From Silene noctiflora (lineage: Eukaryota > Streptophyta > Magnoliopsida > Caryophyllales > Caryophyllaceae), in the NCBI GenBank assembly GCA_009801015.1, contig VHZZ01010499.1, positions 3,691 through 31,825 on the forward strand: a DNA stretch of 28,135 bases. Reading direction: 5' to 3'. Positions 9,101 to 21,100 of this stretch are shown piece by piece; the stretch's first letter is position 1, and each line of letters starts with the position of its first letter. Under the pieces are notes generated by a model. The model did no database searches and was not told the DNA's origin. It saw only the letters and a program-made list of their open reading frames with translations. A program made the position numbers and the translations under genes.

Positions 9101-12100
9101 TGGCTATCTCTCCTCCTTATGGGTGCGGCCCAGACCCGTTTTCATGGTTCAACATGTATCAGAGCCCAATGTTTCATTTTGGGTTTGATGAATTGAAATT
9201 GGGTCCAAATTATGCCACTGGAGGAGGGCCTCTTTGAGGGTTTGTTAAAACCACTTCCTTGCACTCCCACAGCTTCGCTCTAGGTTTCTAAGAGACGTCA
9301 CATGTGAGGGGTAGTGTTAAGAGCTCCTATTATGTGGTTTACTCACATGTGAGTGTCCCACATTGACAAAATGAGGAGGGAGTTCACTACTTTATAATGC
9401 AAGGAGACCAATTTGTTTTAGGATGAAACTTTCTTTAGGCTTATGAAGTGGGCTCTCTGTCCCCTCCTTATGAGTGTGGCCCATACCTGTTTTCATGATT
9501 TAACACCTATCTTACAGATTTGGGGCATCTTCATGTTTTTCAATGACCGAGATTTCAATTTCCATTTCTTAGACCGCTTGATAATCACTTGAATCAGCAA
9601 GACATCCACATTTTTCTGCAGTCCTGTTGAGTTGATGTGATAGCCAGCAGTTTTCTGCCCTCTGTCTTTTAAACGTTCAGTATCCTGGAAATGTGGCAGT
9701 TTTGGAGTTCCAACGAAAATAAACTTGATTTCTGTAGTTGACCTTATCCATGATTTTTGGTCCATCTTAAGCAGACCCTTGCATTATGCTAAATTAGACC
9801 TGTCAAAACTCAACCTGACCTGTTTTTGGGTTACAAACCCGGTTTTTTTGACTTGTGACCCGTTGACCCAAACCCAAAATGACCCGTTATTTTAGGGTCG
9901 AGACCCGACCCGAACGGGTTGACCCGTTGGGTCAAAGATAAAACAAGATTTTTATTAAAATATTAATATTTATATATTATATATGAAAAAATTTGTTAAA
10001 AATTTGTTGTTTTATTATTAAAAATTACAAACATAACTAAAAAGTCAATTTTATATCACTTTTACAATACTTGATAATAAAATAATTATTAAAAAAACNN
10101 NNNNNNNNNNNNNNNNNNNNNNNNNNNNNNNNNNNNNNNNNNNNNNNNNNNNNNNNNNNNNNNNNNNNNNNNNNNNNNNNNNNNNNNNNNNNNNNNNNNN
10201 NNNNNNNNNNNNNNNNNNNNNNNNNAAAAAAGACGTTAGAAATTATTTCTTGACCCGTATTCTGACCCTAACCCGATCCGTGACCCATATATCCCGACCC
10301 GTATTCTGACCCGACCCGAGACCCAACCCGCCCGACCCGTTTGACATGTCTATGCTAAATCCATCTCCCTATAAAGGCATATCTTACACTCTTACCTCAA
10401 CTGCTAACAATAACTTTACCCCAGTGGCTCAATGGCTCCCACCTCTGACGGGATAAAAGGAGGCAGGGTTTGGATATTCGCAACTTTACGTTTTTATTGA
10501 GAACATACAGAGGAGATATGTTTTTGGATGACCATGTTGAAAATTGCATTCGATACTTCAAGAATCACGGTACAAGAAGTATAAAGAGTTTATTGAGCCA
10601 TTTTGCTTTTAAATCTCGACTGATATTGTTTCTTATTTTGTCTCAATCATGTATGAACACTTAGTCTCTAGTTATATATGCTTACATGCTGATCTTATGC
10701 TGGTTATTCTCTCAGACTTCTACCTTTAAAATTTTTTCCCTTGGTTATGTGGACGTGTTATACGTGTTCTGGATCTGATACTGTCAAGGATTTTATTCTC
10801 TGTGGCTTGCCGATAATAGTATTTTTTTTTCTTTTGTCTTGGAAAAATGATCTTCTGTCATAACCCCATTGTTTATAGAGTAAAGTCTGCTGAAATCAGG
10901 GAATTAATAGTTACCCTTTTTAGCTTTTGCACAATGAGCCAAATGGAGAGTAATAACTGAGAGTAATTTCAGAGTTTGCATGATCTATTGTGAAGCCTTT
11001 AATGTCTTGGTTGTTGGGACATCATTCCGCATTCGAATTTTCTCCTCTTATGGGTTTAGGGTCTTCCTATTACACGAATGTCTTTGAGGTTTAAACATCT
11101 ACTCTTTGTTTGGAGAGCGGGATTTGAAGAGAAAGGGAGGGTGGTGATTTCATTTTTGTTTGTTACTAAAATGGATGTGAGGGAAAGTGGATCCCTCCAT
11201 TTCCGCCCTAAAACACGAATTAAAATCCTTCCAAAATAGGAAAAATTTGGAGGGAAACCTCATTTCCTCCATTTCCCCTCCCCCTCCCTTTCCCTTCCCT
11301 CCGTTTCCTGTCCCTCCTTCCCCCTCTCCTTCCATTGCCTCCTCCTTTTGTATCCAAACACAGCCTCAGGATTTTATTTCTTAAAATATATGGGACGCCT
11401 CACTTTCTCTATTGCATTAGATTGGAGTGCCTTTTCTAACCTTTGAGTTTCTTGCAGAAACCTGGTGGGATCATAGCTCTCTTAGACGAGGCCTGGTAAG
11501 CAATTCAACATGAAATTATGCTTATATATCCAGATAAATGAATCATCGTTCTTTATCTTTCACATTTGCATCTGTTAACTGTACTTACGCCTTGTTTGGA
11601 TACCAAAAATGGAGGAAAAGGGAGGGGAGGGGGAAAGAGGGAAGGAAAAGGGAGGGAAGGGAGGGGGAGGTGGAATGGTGGGTGAGATTTTTCCTTTCAA
11701 ATTTTCCTATGTTTGAGGGAAACATTTTGGCTTGGACCCATTTTGCTATTCAGACAATGAAAATTGCCTCCCTACAAATCGTCCCCTTCCTTTCCTTCCA
11801 AATCCTTCTATCTAAACAAGGCCTAAAACTCTGATATCTAGTGGATAACTTGTGAAAGTTTTACTGCCAATCTCATGTATATTCTGGTTTATATATTATA
11901 TATTTTTTTCACTCCAGTATGTTTCCCAAGTCTACGCCTGAGACGCTTGCTTCGAAGCTTTTTCAGACATACAAAAATCATAAACGCCTTGTCAAGCCTA
12001 AACTCTCTCGAACAAATTTCATAATTTCTCATTACGCAGGCGAGGTATTACTTGATTTCTGATTTGCCTTTTGGATTTTTGTTGGTGTTGCACGCTAATT

Positions 12101-15100
12101 TTATTCCATGATCACCAGGTGCTATACCAGGCTGATCAGTTTTTGGACAAAAACAAGGACTATGTAGTCCCTGAACACCAAGACCTGTTAACATCTTCAA
12201 AGTGTTCATTTGTAACTAGCCTTTTCCCTCCAGTTGTTGAAGAAACAACAAAGACCTCTAACAAGTCTACCAAGTTCTCTTCAATTGGTTCTCGTTTTAA
12301 GGTACTCCCTTTGGTGATCCTTAAACTTCCTGGTTTCCTATTTGGGCTGTCTCATTAAAAGACTTCTCACTTGGAATCTTTTTTTAATATGTTATTTGTG
12401 GCCAATTCATAGTTTCTAACCCCACATCATTCATCTAATTTTATTTCAAGCAATATACTCTTGTGATCCTTAATTTTGTGCAAAACAAACTTTGAAGTTA
12501 TTGTTGGACAGAGGGGTTAGTTAACAGCAAGTCCGTAAACTAGTTGAGATCTGAGAAACTGGCTTATTTATCAATCAGAAGTTAGAATAAGTTTTGCATT
12601 CTTTTGTGGGCATAGGTTCAATTACAACAGTTGATGGAGACTCTGAACACAACAGAACCTCACTATATCCGGTGTATAAAGCCAAATAATCTCCTACAAC
12701 CTGCAGTGTTCGAAAATATGAACATTTTGCAGCAATTGCGTTGTGGTGTGAGTAAAATTCACATTCTAGTGGCTAATCCAGTAATGTTTCGAAAATTCTT
12801 ATTTCACGAAATCTTTGTTACTTTTAATGTGATATATTTGTTTTTGTATGTTGGTATAGGGTGTTCTGGAGGCTATTCGAATCAGCTGTGCTGGATACCC
12901 TACTCGTCGTCCTTTCTTTGAGTTTATAAATAGATTCGGAATTCTTGCACCAGAGGTCACCTATGGAAAGTATGTCTTATCTTGTCTTTCTTTCTTTGTT
13001 CTACCCCCTTTAATAAAAAGTTATCATTTTTATGGTTAAAGCCTGTTGTCTTCCAGACTTCCTCATCTTGCTTAATTGGTATTAGTATGATGTCTTGGGC
13101 AGCTATGATGACAGGGTTGCATGTCAAAAGATATTGGAAAAGAAAGGGCTCAAAGGCTACCAGGTATTTTATTTTCCTTAACCTTTTAAGAAAACAAAAT
13201 TTCTGTGTGAAAAATAAGATTCCTGTTCTAAAATCCTGACAAAGAAAGATGGTGTTAAGGAAGTGCCTTCCACTTTTTATCTCAATGTGTGTAATCTTAT
13301 GTTCAAACGGTTTATTTCAGATAGGCAAAACTAAGGTTTTCCTTAGAGCTGGTCAGATGGCAGAACTCGATGCACGAAGAGCTGAGGTTCTTAGTAGTGC
13401 AGCAAAGACTATTCAGCGTCGTGTCCGAACTCATTATGCTCGTAAGCAGTTCATCGCATTGCGTGAAGCAGTTGTTTGCATACAGTCATCTTTACGAGGT
13501 AAGATCACTAACCTATTAATTAGCCTACAGTGAAAACAAAATTAACGTATTGTCATCTAACTCTGGCCTATTCAAGAGATGATCATCTGAATCAATACTT
13601 CTATTTCTAGAGTCTGACCACATTCAAAAAGAGTTCTTTTAAAGAAACCCAGGATATGTCCACACTGTCTATGTATGTTCTACACTTATCTTGTGCTCCA
13701 ATTTGATCCTTTGGGTTTGTTCCTTCATATAGAGATTGATTGAGGAAGGGTGTCATTTTATCCTAAAGTGGACTATTAGTTTGGACTTAACCAAAATGGA
13801 TTTGTGCCAATCTATTTCAAAAGATCACTGGTTTCTCATCTGGGTCAAAGTATCTTCATGCTTGTGTCATTTACATGTGAACAAATTGCTTTCTTTTCAT
13901 ATTGATTTTCAACAATTAGCTTGTTTAACTCATCGAAAGTGCCTCTCTCTGATGGAAGAAGAACTATCACCCTGGGATCTAGGTCTTGATATAGACAAGT
14001 GGTTTTTCCTCCTATATTACTCCGACTTGGCTGCAAGTGTCGGACACGACACCGTCTTGTGTCCAGTGTTAGACATGGCTAAGAGTGCAAGAGATCCATG
14101 TTTTGGACCAAAATGAACTGTTGTAATGTCGCGTTGTGTCATGATGGAAGGTTGGAGTGTTGGACACAGGACAGGCAGCCAAAGTGATATATGTTTTAAG
14201 TAACATAGATTTTTTATTCATGCTCTGATCATTCGCTCGAGGAGATACTCCTTTTCTTCATCAATCTTTCTCCTTGTACATCTGAGTTATAGTATTCTCT
14301 TATATGCATATTTGGTGTTACTATTTTAGGAAATCTGGCTTGCAAAGGGTTTGAGAGGATGAAAAGGGAGGCGGCAGCTGTAAGAATACAGAAGAATGCA
14401 CGTAAATATCAAGCCAGGAAAAAATACAGAAAACTTCGTGTCTCGGTGCTGGCCTTGCAATTAAGTCTACGATCAATGACCGCTCGTAAAGAGTATAGGT
14501 TTAGGAGACAAAGTAAAGCAGCAACTCTTATTCAGGTTCATCCTTCTTACATTTTAGTAACGTAGATAGTTCATCTTTTAATAGCTAGTTTTTTCCGAGT
14601 TTCATTTTTTAATGAATAATTGGTTTAGAGTCGATGGCGTTGCCATAAAGCTTCTGCATACTATAAAAAGCTCAGGAAGGCATCCTTAGTTGCACAGTGC
14701 AGATGGAGGGGAAAAAGTGCAAGAAAGGAATTAAGGCAGCTAAAGATGGTTAGTTTCAAATAGATATATACATTTGTTCACACTTTTTGCTCATTTGTGT
14801 GGTTATCTTATTCTGTCTGGCAGTTTTCTGCATGCTTGCTGTGGGACTGTTCACAGCTTAAACTTATGAGGAAGTGTCCAAAATTTGGCTATGTGGCAAT
14901 AGGGATTCTTACACATGTTTATTCTGAATGTTAGAGTTTAAGTTTGATGTCAAGTGTGTTAAGATCATGCACAAGCAGTTCAGTACAAAATGAACAGTCT
15001 TAGTAGAATAGTTTCAGCGACAGTTATTGAGGAATTTCCATGAGATAATCTTAAACTGAGGTTTTAATTTTTGATACCATGTGTACAATAGTTAGATCAA

Positions 15101-18100
15101 GAAAGTATTTTGGGATGGCATGGACTTTAACCATTTATAGCTGTTAAAACTGTTAGATTATCATGTGTACGGAAAAATTCAATAAGATGATGAGGGTACT
15201 TGCTTTTAAAGTTCTAGGTAGCATGCACCCTCCCAACTGAAGGATCATTGCCTGAACTTGTCAAAGAGCCTATTAACAAACAAATACCTATATTTCTTAA
15301 TCTGGTTAACTCTATTTGTACTTTGAGACAAAAGCAAATATATCACTAGAGCTATATGAAGACTTTTATTATGAATTATTTGTCAACGTGATGGTCATAC
15401 CTCATAACCAATCAAGGGATCCAGTGACATGATAGAACCACAGTCTCATTGATGCCCCACTCTTTAACTTGTAATTTTGATAGTTGATGCCAAGTTTGAT
15501 CCATATTATCTATATTCTTTTGACAGGCTGCGAGAGAGACGGGAGCTTTGAAAGAAGCAAAAGACAAGCTTCAAAAGCAAGTGGAAGACCTCACATTGCG
15601 CTCACATCTAGAAAAACGATTACGGGTACTTATTTCTAGAAGTTGTGAAAACATGATACTTTGTTAAAATGATTTTCCATTATCATTCCCTACGAGACTA
15701 CGAATATAACACTCCAGATGCAGCTGCTCTGGTTTCAGGCATGTCAGCATTACTGCTTTCTTGGAGCTTCCATGCTAATTTTTTTTTTTTTTTTTTTTTT
15801 ATCATTTTATTCTTTCCAACAGGCTGACTTAGAGGACACAAAAAACCAGGAAATTGCAAAACTGAAAAATGCAGTTCAAGTTATGCAGAGTAAAATAGAA
15901 GAGACAAATTGTTTACTCGAAAAAGAAAGGGAAGCTTTCAAGAAGGCCATAGAAGAAACACCTCCTGTTGTTCAAGAAACTAAAGTAATCGTTGAAGACA
16001 CAGAAAAAATTGATTCCCTGAAAGAAGAACTGGAAAGATTCAAGGTTTGGCTCAAGAACAACGTTATTTCTTTTTTTTGTAGTACTAAAATGTTCTCTGT
16101 TGTTTGATAAGCTTTCTGAGGGCCTCAAGCGGAGATTAGATTGGAAGTATAACATCACTGAAGAGGATTGTTCGACTTCTTTTGCTCGTGCTATTTTCTT
16201 TTAACCCGACATAATATTTTTTTTGGCAAGCCAGGCTTCTTTTGAAGCAGAGAAACAAAGAGCTGATGAATCTGATAAGAAATTTGCTGAAGCACATGAA
16301 TTGAGTGAAGAACGACACAAAAAGCTTGATGATTCGGATAAGAAAATCTCGCAGCTTCAAGAATCTCTTCACAGGTAATGTGCCAAGTCCCTCTTATGTT
16401 TCTGAAAGTATCTCACAAGAGGTGATAATATAGCTATGTTCTAAGTCCTTAAAGCGCTCGACTTCGTACTGAATGTTGCTTATTCAAATACTACTTTGGA
16501 ACCCTCACTAGTCACTAATGTTTTTTCTTTTTCTGTTTTTTGACAATAATAATAAACGAAGTAGCCTAGTCAGTAGTCATAGAGATGTCAACTACATCTT
16601 TTGCCAAAATTGCCAACAGATTGTATTTTGTAGTTCAGAGGTGAAACACTTGATGTCAAACTTTGATTTACCAAAACTTCACTGTATCTGTACAATACCT
16701 AAATTGGTTAATATTGAATATCAGTCACCTTGTTGATGATATAATGTCATGTCACTGCCAAATTTACCGATTGCTAGTATCCACTTAGACACATTTCTTA
16801 ATCCTGCAAGGTCAAAGTGCCATGATTCTTAATTGTGTGTCTGAAGCCTTAAATTTAAGAAACACCTAAATGTTTGATTATACTGGAACCATCTAGCATG
16901 AAACAATTGCTTCTTAAGGTTGATAGCTTTCACCCTTCTATGTCTACCCTGTGCACGACGACAACTTCTACTCTAGTCTCAGATTATCAGGGTTAGAGGT
17001 GCATAGATATGGATCACATTGGCTGGAAGTTTGGTACTACCAGTTAAGGTATTTTGTTTCTTCCATCGTATAGCTGTACTACGTACTACAAAGTACAAAG
17101 AGATTGTACTCTTGATGACTGCTTTATTAGGATATATACAAATGCTCCAGAGTCCAGATATTATTTTAGGTCCTATCTTACTTTTCCTGCCTTCCCTTTA
17201 CCTTTTTTTTGTTTTCTTTTTTTCCTGTCAAAGCTGTCTCTAAGAGGGATGAATGGAATTAAACCCGTATTTGGCATGCTAAAAACTCTCTGTGATACGT
17301 GTTTCCAACTTTAAATTCAGCCTTACACTGTTGGTGGTCACATTCAGTGCAATAATGTCATTTTTAGCTATGCGTTATGAAAAGTTGAAGTTACATTATT
17401 AGGCTAGAAGAAAAGCTCACAAATTTGGAATCAGAGAATCAAGTCCTTCGCCAACAGGCTGTCTCAATGGCACCTAACAAGTTTCTATCAGGACGTTCAA
17501 GGTCAATTCTCCAGGTATACTTGGTGATGGATATTCAAGCAGTGGATACTAAGCTTGCAATACAGTCCACTGATGTTCACTTTATCTGTTGTATTGCAGA
17601 GGGGATCTGAGAGTGGTCGTTTTGTGGATGCACATTTGCGGGTTTTTATTTTCTTTCTACATTATTAGATTTTGTTAGTTTGTGCTAACTTTTGCCGTCT
17701 TTTTCCGGACTGGCTTATTCGCTCACTTGATTTTTTTTATTCAGGATTTACACAGTCATTCAATGAACCATAGAGAAGCAGAAATAGAGGAGAAACCACA
17801 GAAGTCTCTCAATGAGAAACAACAGGAGAATCAGGAATTATTAATTCGATGTATTGCTCAGCCTCTGGGCTTTGCTGGAAACAGACCTATAGCAGCCTGT
17901 ATAATATACAAATGCCTGCTTCACTGGAGATCTTTTGAAGTTGAGCGAACTAGCATTTTCGACCGTATAATTCAAACACTTGGCCATGCTATTGAGGTTT
18001 GGAGTTATGGACTTCATACCAGACTATTGTTTCCTTTTTTTTAGGCTAAACTAACTCTAGTTGTGTGACCGTGTCATTGCTTTTTTGTATAAAAACTGAA

Positions 18101-21100
18101 GACGCAAGATAACAATGACATCTTGGCTTATTGGTTGTCCAATGCCTCGACACTTCTACTATTTCTACAACATACCCTAAAAGCAAGTAGTGCAGCTGGA
18201 ATTGCCTCACATCGTCGAGGGACATCTTCTACAGCCGCTCTTTTTGGTCGGATGAGTCAGGTAGAATGTTTTTGTACTCAATAGCTCTCTTTAAAATGAA
18301 ATTACATCTGGCGTGGTTAGAATGTTAGATTGCCTGAAAATGGAAATTCCTAATTTGATGGTCCCATATATTATGTTTCTTCAGAGTTTCCGTGGAAGTC
18401 CTCATGGAGTTAGTCTTTCCTTTGTTAGTAACGGCATGACTGGTGGAGTTGACTTTCTGCATCAAGTTGAGGCCAAGTATCCAGCTTTGCTTTTCAAGCA
18501 GCAACTTACTGCTTACGTTGAAAAGATATATGGAATTATTCGAGACAATCTTAAAAAAGAGATTTCACCGCTGCTTGGGCTGTGTATCCAGGTTAGGAAA
18601 CTCACCTGCTCAACTTTTTGTAAATAGAAGTTAACTCATTTGGTTTTGCATATTACAACATTACAACACCTCAAGGGTTTCTGCAAGTAGCAAGGGGTTG
18701 GTTGCACACAACCTTTCCCTTATGCTGATCAAAACACAGACTCTTTGCGGTTGACCTAAAATAAAAATTGTGTGGAGATGTGTATCGAACGGTTGCTACT
18801 TGACAATAATAAGTTAAAAAAAAAGGTGCAGCCTTACCCCCGGCTTATTTGATTTTATACATTAGAATTAGAATTGTCATTGGTTGAATAACTGAATTAG
18901 GCGCCACGTACATCAAGAGCAAGTCTAGTCAAGGGATCGTCTCGTTCTGTTGCAAATTCTGCTGCACAGCAAGCTTTGATCGCTCACTGGCAAGGCATCG
19001 TCAAAAGTCTTGGAAATTTCCTGGGCACATTGAAAGAAAATCATGTGAGATATTTGGACTTGGTTATTTATATTGAGCATTGTATCCTTCAGAGAAAAAA
19101 GTGCTTTTATTTTTTTTTAACATGGAATAAAAACTCCTTGTAAAGGTGTGGGTTTACTTTGTCAGGCATCCATCTCTTCTTGTTCAGACTTGAATCTTTG
19201 TTTTTGCCTAGGTGTACTGTCTCCCTTTCCGACTTGTTCTTGCCTATGTTACAGGTGCCTCCTTTTTTGGTTCGGAAGATATTCACACAGATATTTTCAT
19301 TCATCAACGTGCAATTATTCAACAGGTACTACTTTATCATGATACTATGTTTTTCAGGAGTTCCTAGTAGAAATATACCAACAATTATCTGAATCTTTAT
19401 GCAGTCTTCTTTTAAGGCGTGAATGCTGTTCATTTAGTAATGGTGAGTATGTCAAGGCGGGTCTAGCTGAACTAGAACATTGGTGTTACACTGCAACTGA
19501 AGAGGTAAAATTTTCACCATTATTTGATTATGGATATTTATATTACTCTGTGCAATAATCCACGAAGGATGCAGTATGCAGGGGCATCATGGGATGAACT
19601 AAGGCATATACGACAGGCTATTGGCTTTTTGGTAATGATTCTTATCAGGTCATGAGTGATGTTAGATTGAAAATATGATTTTCTAATAACTAATCCGATC
19701 ATTATCTTATCAGGTCATACATCAGAAACCCAAAAAATCATTAGATGAAATAAGCCATCAGCTTTGCCCTGTGAGTACCAGACAAGTTAGTAAACATTCA
19801 GTGATTTCCCTTATCATCTATTCGAACGTTATTAATACCAGCCTCCTATGTCCACTTGTAGGTTCTGAGTATACAGCAGCTGTACCGCATTAGCACAATG
19901 TACTGGGATGACAAGTATGGCACCCACAGTGTCAGTCCGGAAGTAAGTGTTACTGTCAACTGGCTATAAATTTAACTACATCCCGCTTGTCAAAATTGGT
20001 AATACTTGACTTTTACAAATATTTTTTCTTGGTAGGTTATATCTAACATGAGAGTATTAATGACCGAGGACTCGAACAATGCAGTTAGCAATTCTTTCTT
20101 ATTGGATGACGATTCAAGGTTTGTAGCTGGTTCTAGTAATACTTTTCTTGTACGTTAATATAGCATGGTCGTGCTCGTGCACCATAGGCGGAATACTCCT
20201 TGGCAAGGGCCAAGGGGTGGCAAATGCTACCCGAGTCCCAAAATATGGGAGACTAGGTATGGGATACTAACACTTATAATCGAGTTATTGGGTTAGTTAA
20301 AAAAAGTTTGAACCATCACTCAGACACCCCTTCATTGTACGGACATGTCTCGTATATTACTCTATCCATTCAAATCCAGGTGTCCCGAAAATTCAAAATC
20401 CCTCGCACACAAATGGTGGGACTAGGACATTTGGATTTGAATGGAGGGACTACATAATTTTGTTACAGGAACGTTTAAGCCAACATTGCCCCCTACTGTG
20501 GAGAGAAACGTAAAAATTACATATTCCGCTCACCATTACTAGAGCATATACGATGTATCACTTAGTTTCTTGTAATGCTGTCTTACACCAATACTGTAAA
20601 ACAGTGATATTCAAAAGGAGATCATAACGTACATAAATGAACAAAACAAAAGAACCTGTTTACAAATATACTTGGGTAAGACCACCTTACATGTATTTGT
20701 TAGCTGCAACATACAGGGTAGGGCAAGGAAGTGAGATTATTCCTTAACCAATTATAAATACATTTTGTTTCAAAACTCTTGATCAAAAAAGCAACCGAGT
20801 GAATACTTCAAAATAATAGACAATAGGTAGTCCCTTTCATGTTTGAAAAATTTAGAATCAATCAAACTAAACCCTACATGAATAAGGCTTACTTTTGAAT
20901 TCTTATGGAACTCGTTTACCGCGATTTAGTTGAAACCTTTCTGTTCTTACAGATGTCCAATGAAACATCTCAATATATCCAATTTTCTTTTCACTTTATT
21001 GCTCAGCTAATTTAGTTCTTCACGTTTCTACTCTTACAAATTGGTAATTGATTCATTACTTGCAACCAAATTTCTGAAGCTTTTTATGCTGTTTCAAACA

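Larger units (their letters stand above)
8632..11457 (+). other. Myosin intron 13, 2826 nt, transposon-rich
   Basis: The largest intron. From left to right it holds a pair of diverged direct repeats (about 9028-9540), a hAT element containing the assembly gap (9795-10352), a weak tRNA-like/SINE-like stretch (about 10421-10486) and a purine-rich MITE (11103-11366) just before the 38-nt exon 14. The remaining sequence is AT-rich with nothing recognised. Confidence 0.6.
3115..13498 (+). other. Myosin exons 1-20: N-terminal domain and motor
   Basis: Exons: 3115-3117 (ATG only), 3959-4087, 4655-4798, 4933-5078, 5159-5315 (P-loop), 5471-5529 and 5714-5873 (switch I across the junction), 5997-6146, 6245-6381, 6462-6608, 6730-6831 (switch II), 8398-8455 and 8530-8631 ([20 protein letters not shown] relay region), 11458-11495 (38 nt, [13 protein letters not shown]), 11918-12044 (SHYAGE), 12119-12301, 12616-12747 ([12 protein letters not shown], actin-binding side), 12860-12969 ([16 protein letters not shown]), 13103-13163 and 13321-13498 (converter, [20 protein letters not shown], then first IQ). 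Each junction was placed by frame continuity with the family. The largest introns, 6832-8397 and 8632-11457, are swollen by transposons. In exon 18 the family's EVLEGNYDD reads EVTYGNYDD, a small local divergence. Confidence 0.92.

Noticed and set aside
10421-10486. tRNA gene
   Set aside because: A-box and B-box resemblance is partial, and no acceptor stem or anticodon arm can be folded; at most a SINE head.
10470-10664. 64-codon plus-strand open frame in myosin intron 13
   Set aside because: No recognised domain, no splice support, and it is surrounded by transposon remains.
11150-11335. Glycine/glutamate-rich minus-strand open frame
   Set aside because: It is the translation of the GA/CT tract of a MITE in a myosin intron.
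13736-14116. 126-codon open frame in myosin intron 20
   Set aside because: It contains GTGTCGGACACG-type repeat words, does not match any myosin segment, and the exons on either side join in frame without it.
15718-15741. Possible extra myosin exon (MQLLWFQ) between exons 23 and 24
   Set aside because: The coiled coil joins directly from EKRLR to ADLEDTKNQ as in the family; adding this piece has no homologous counterpart, and its downstream GCATGT is not a GT donor.
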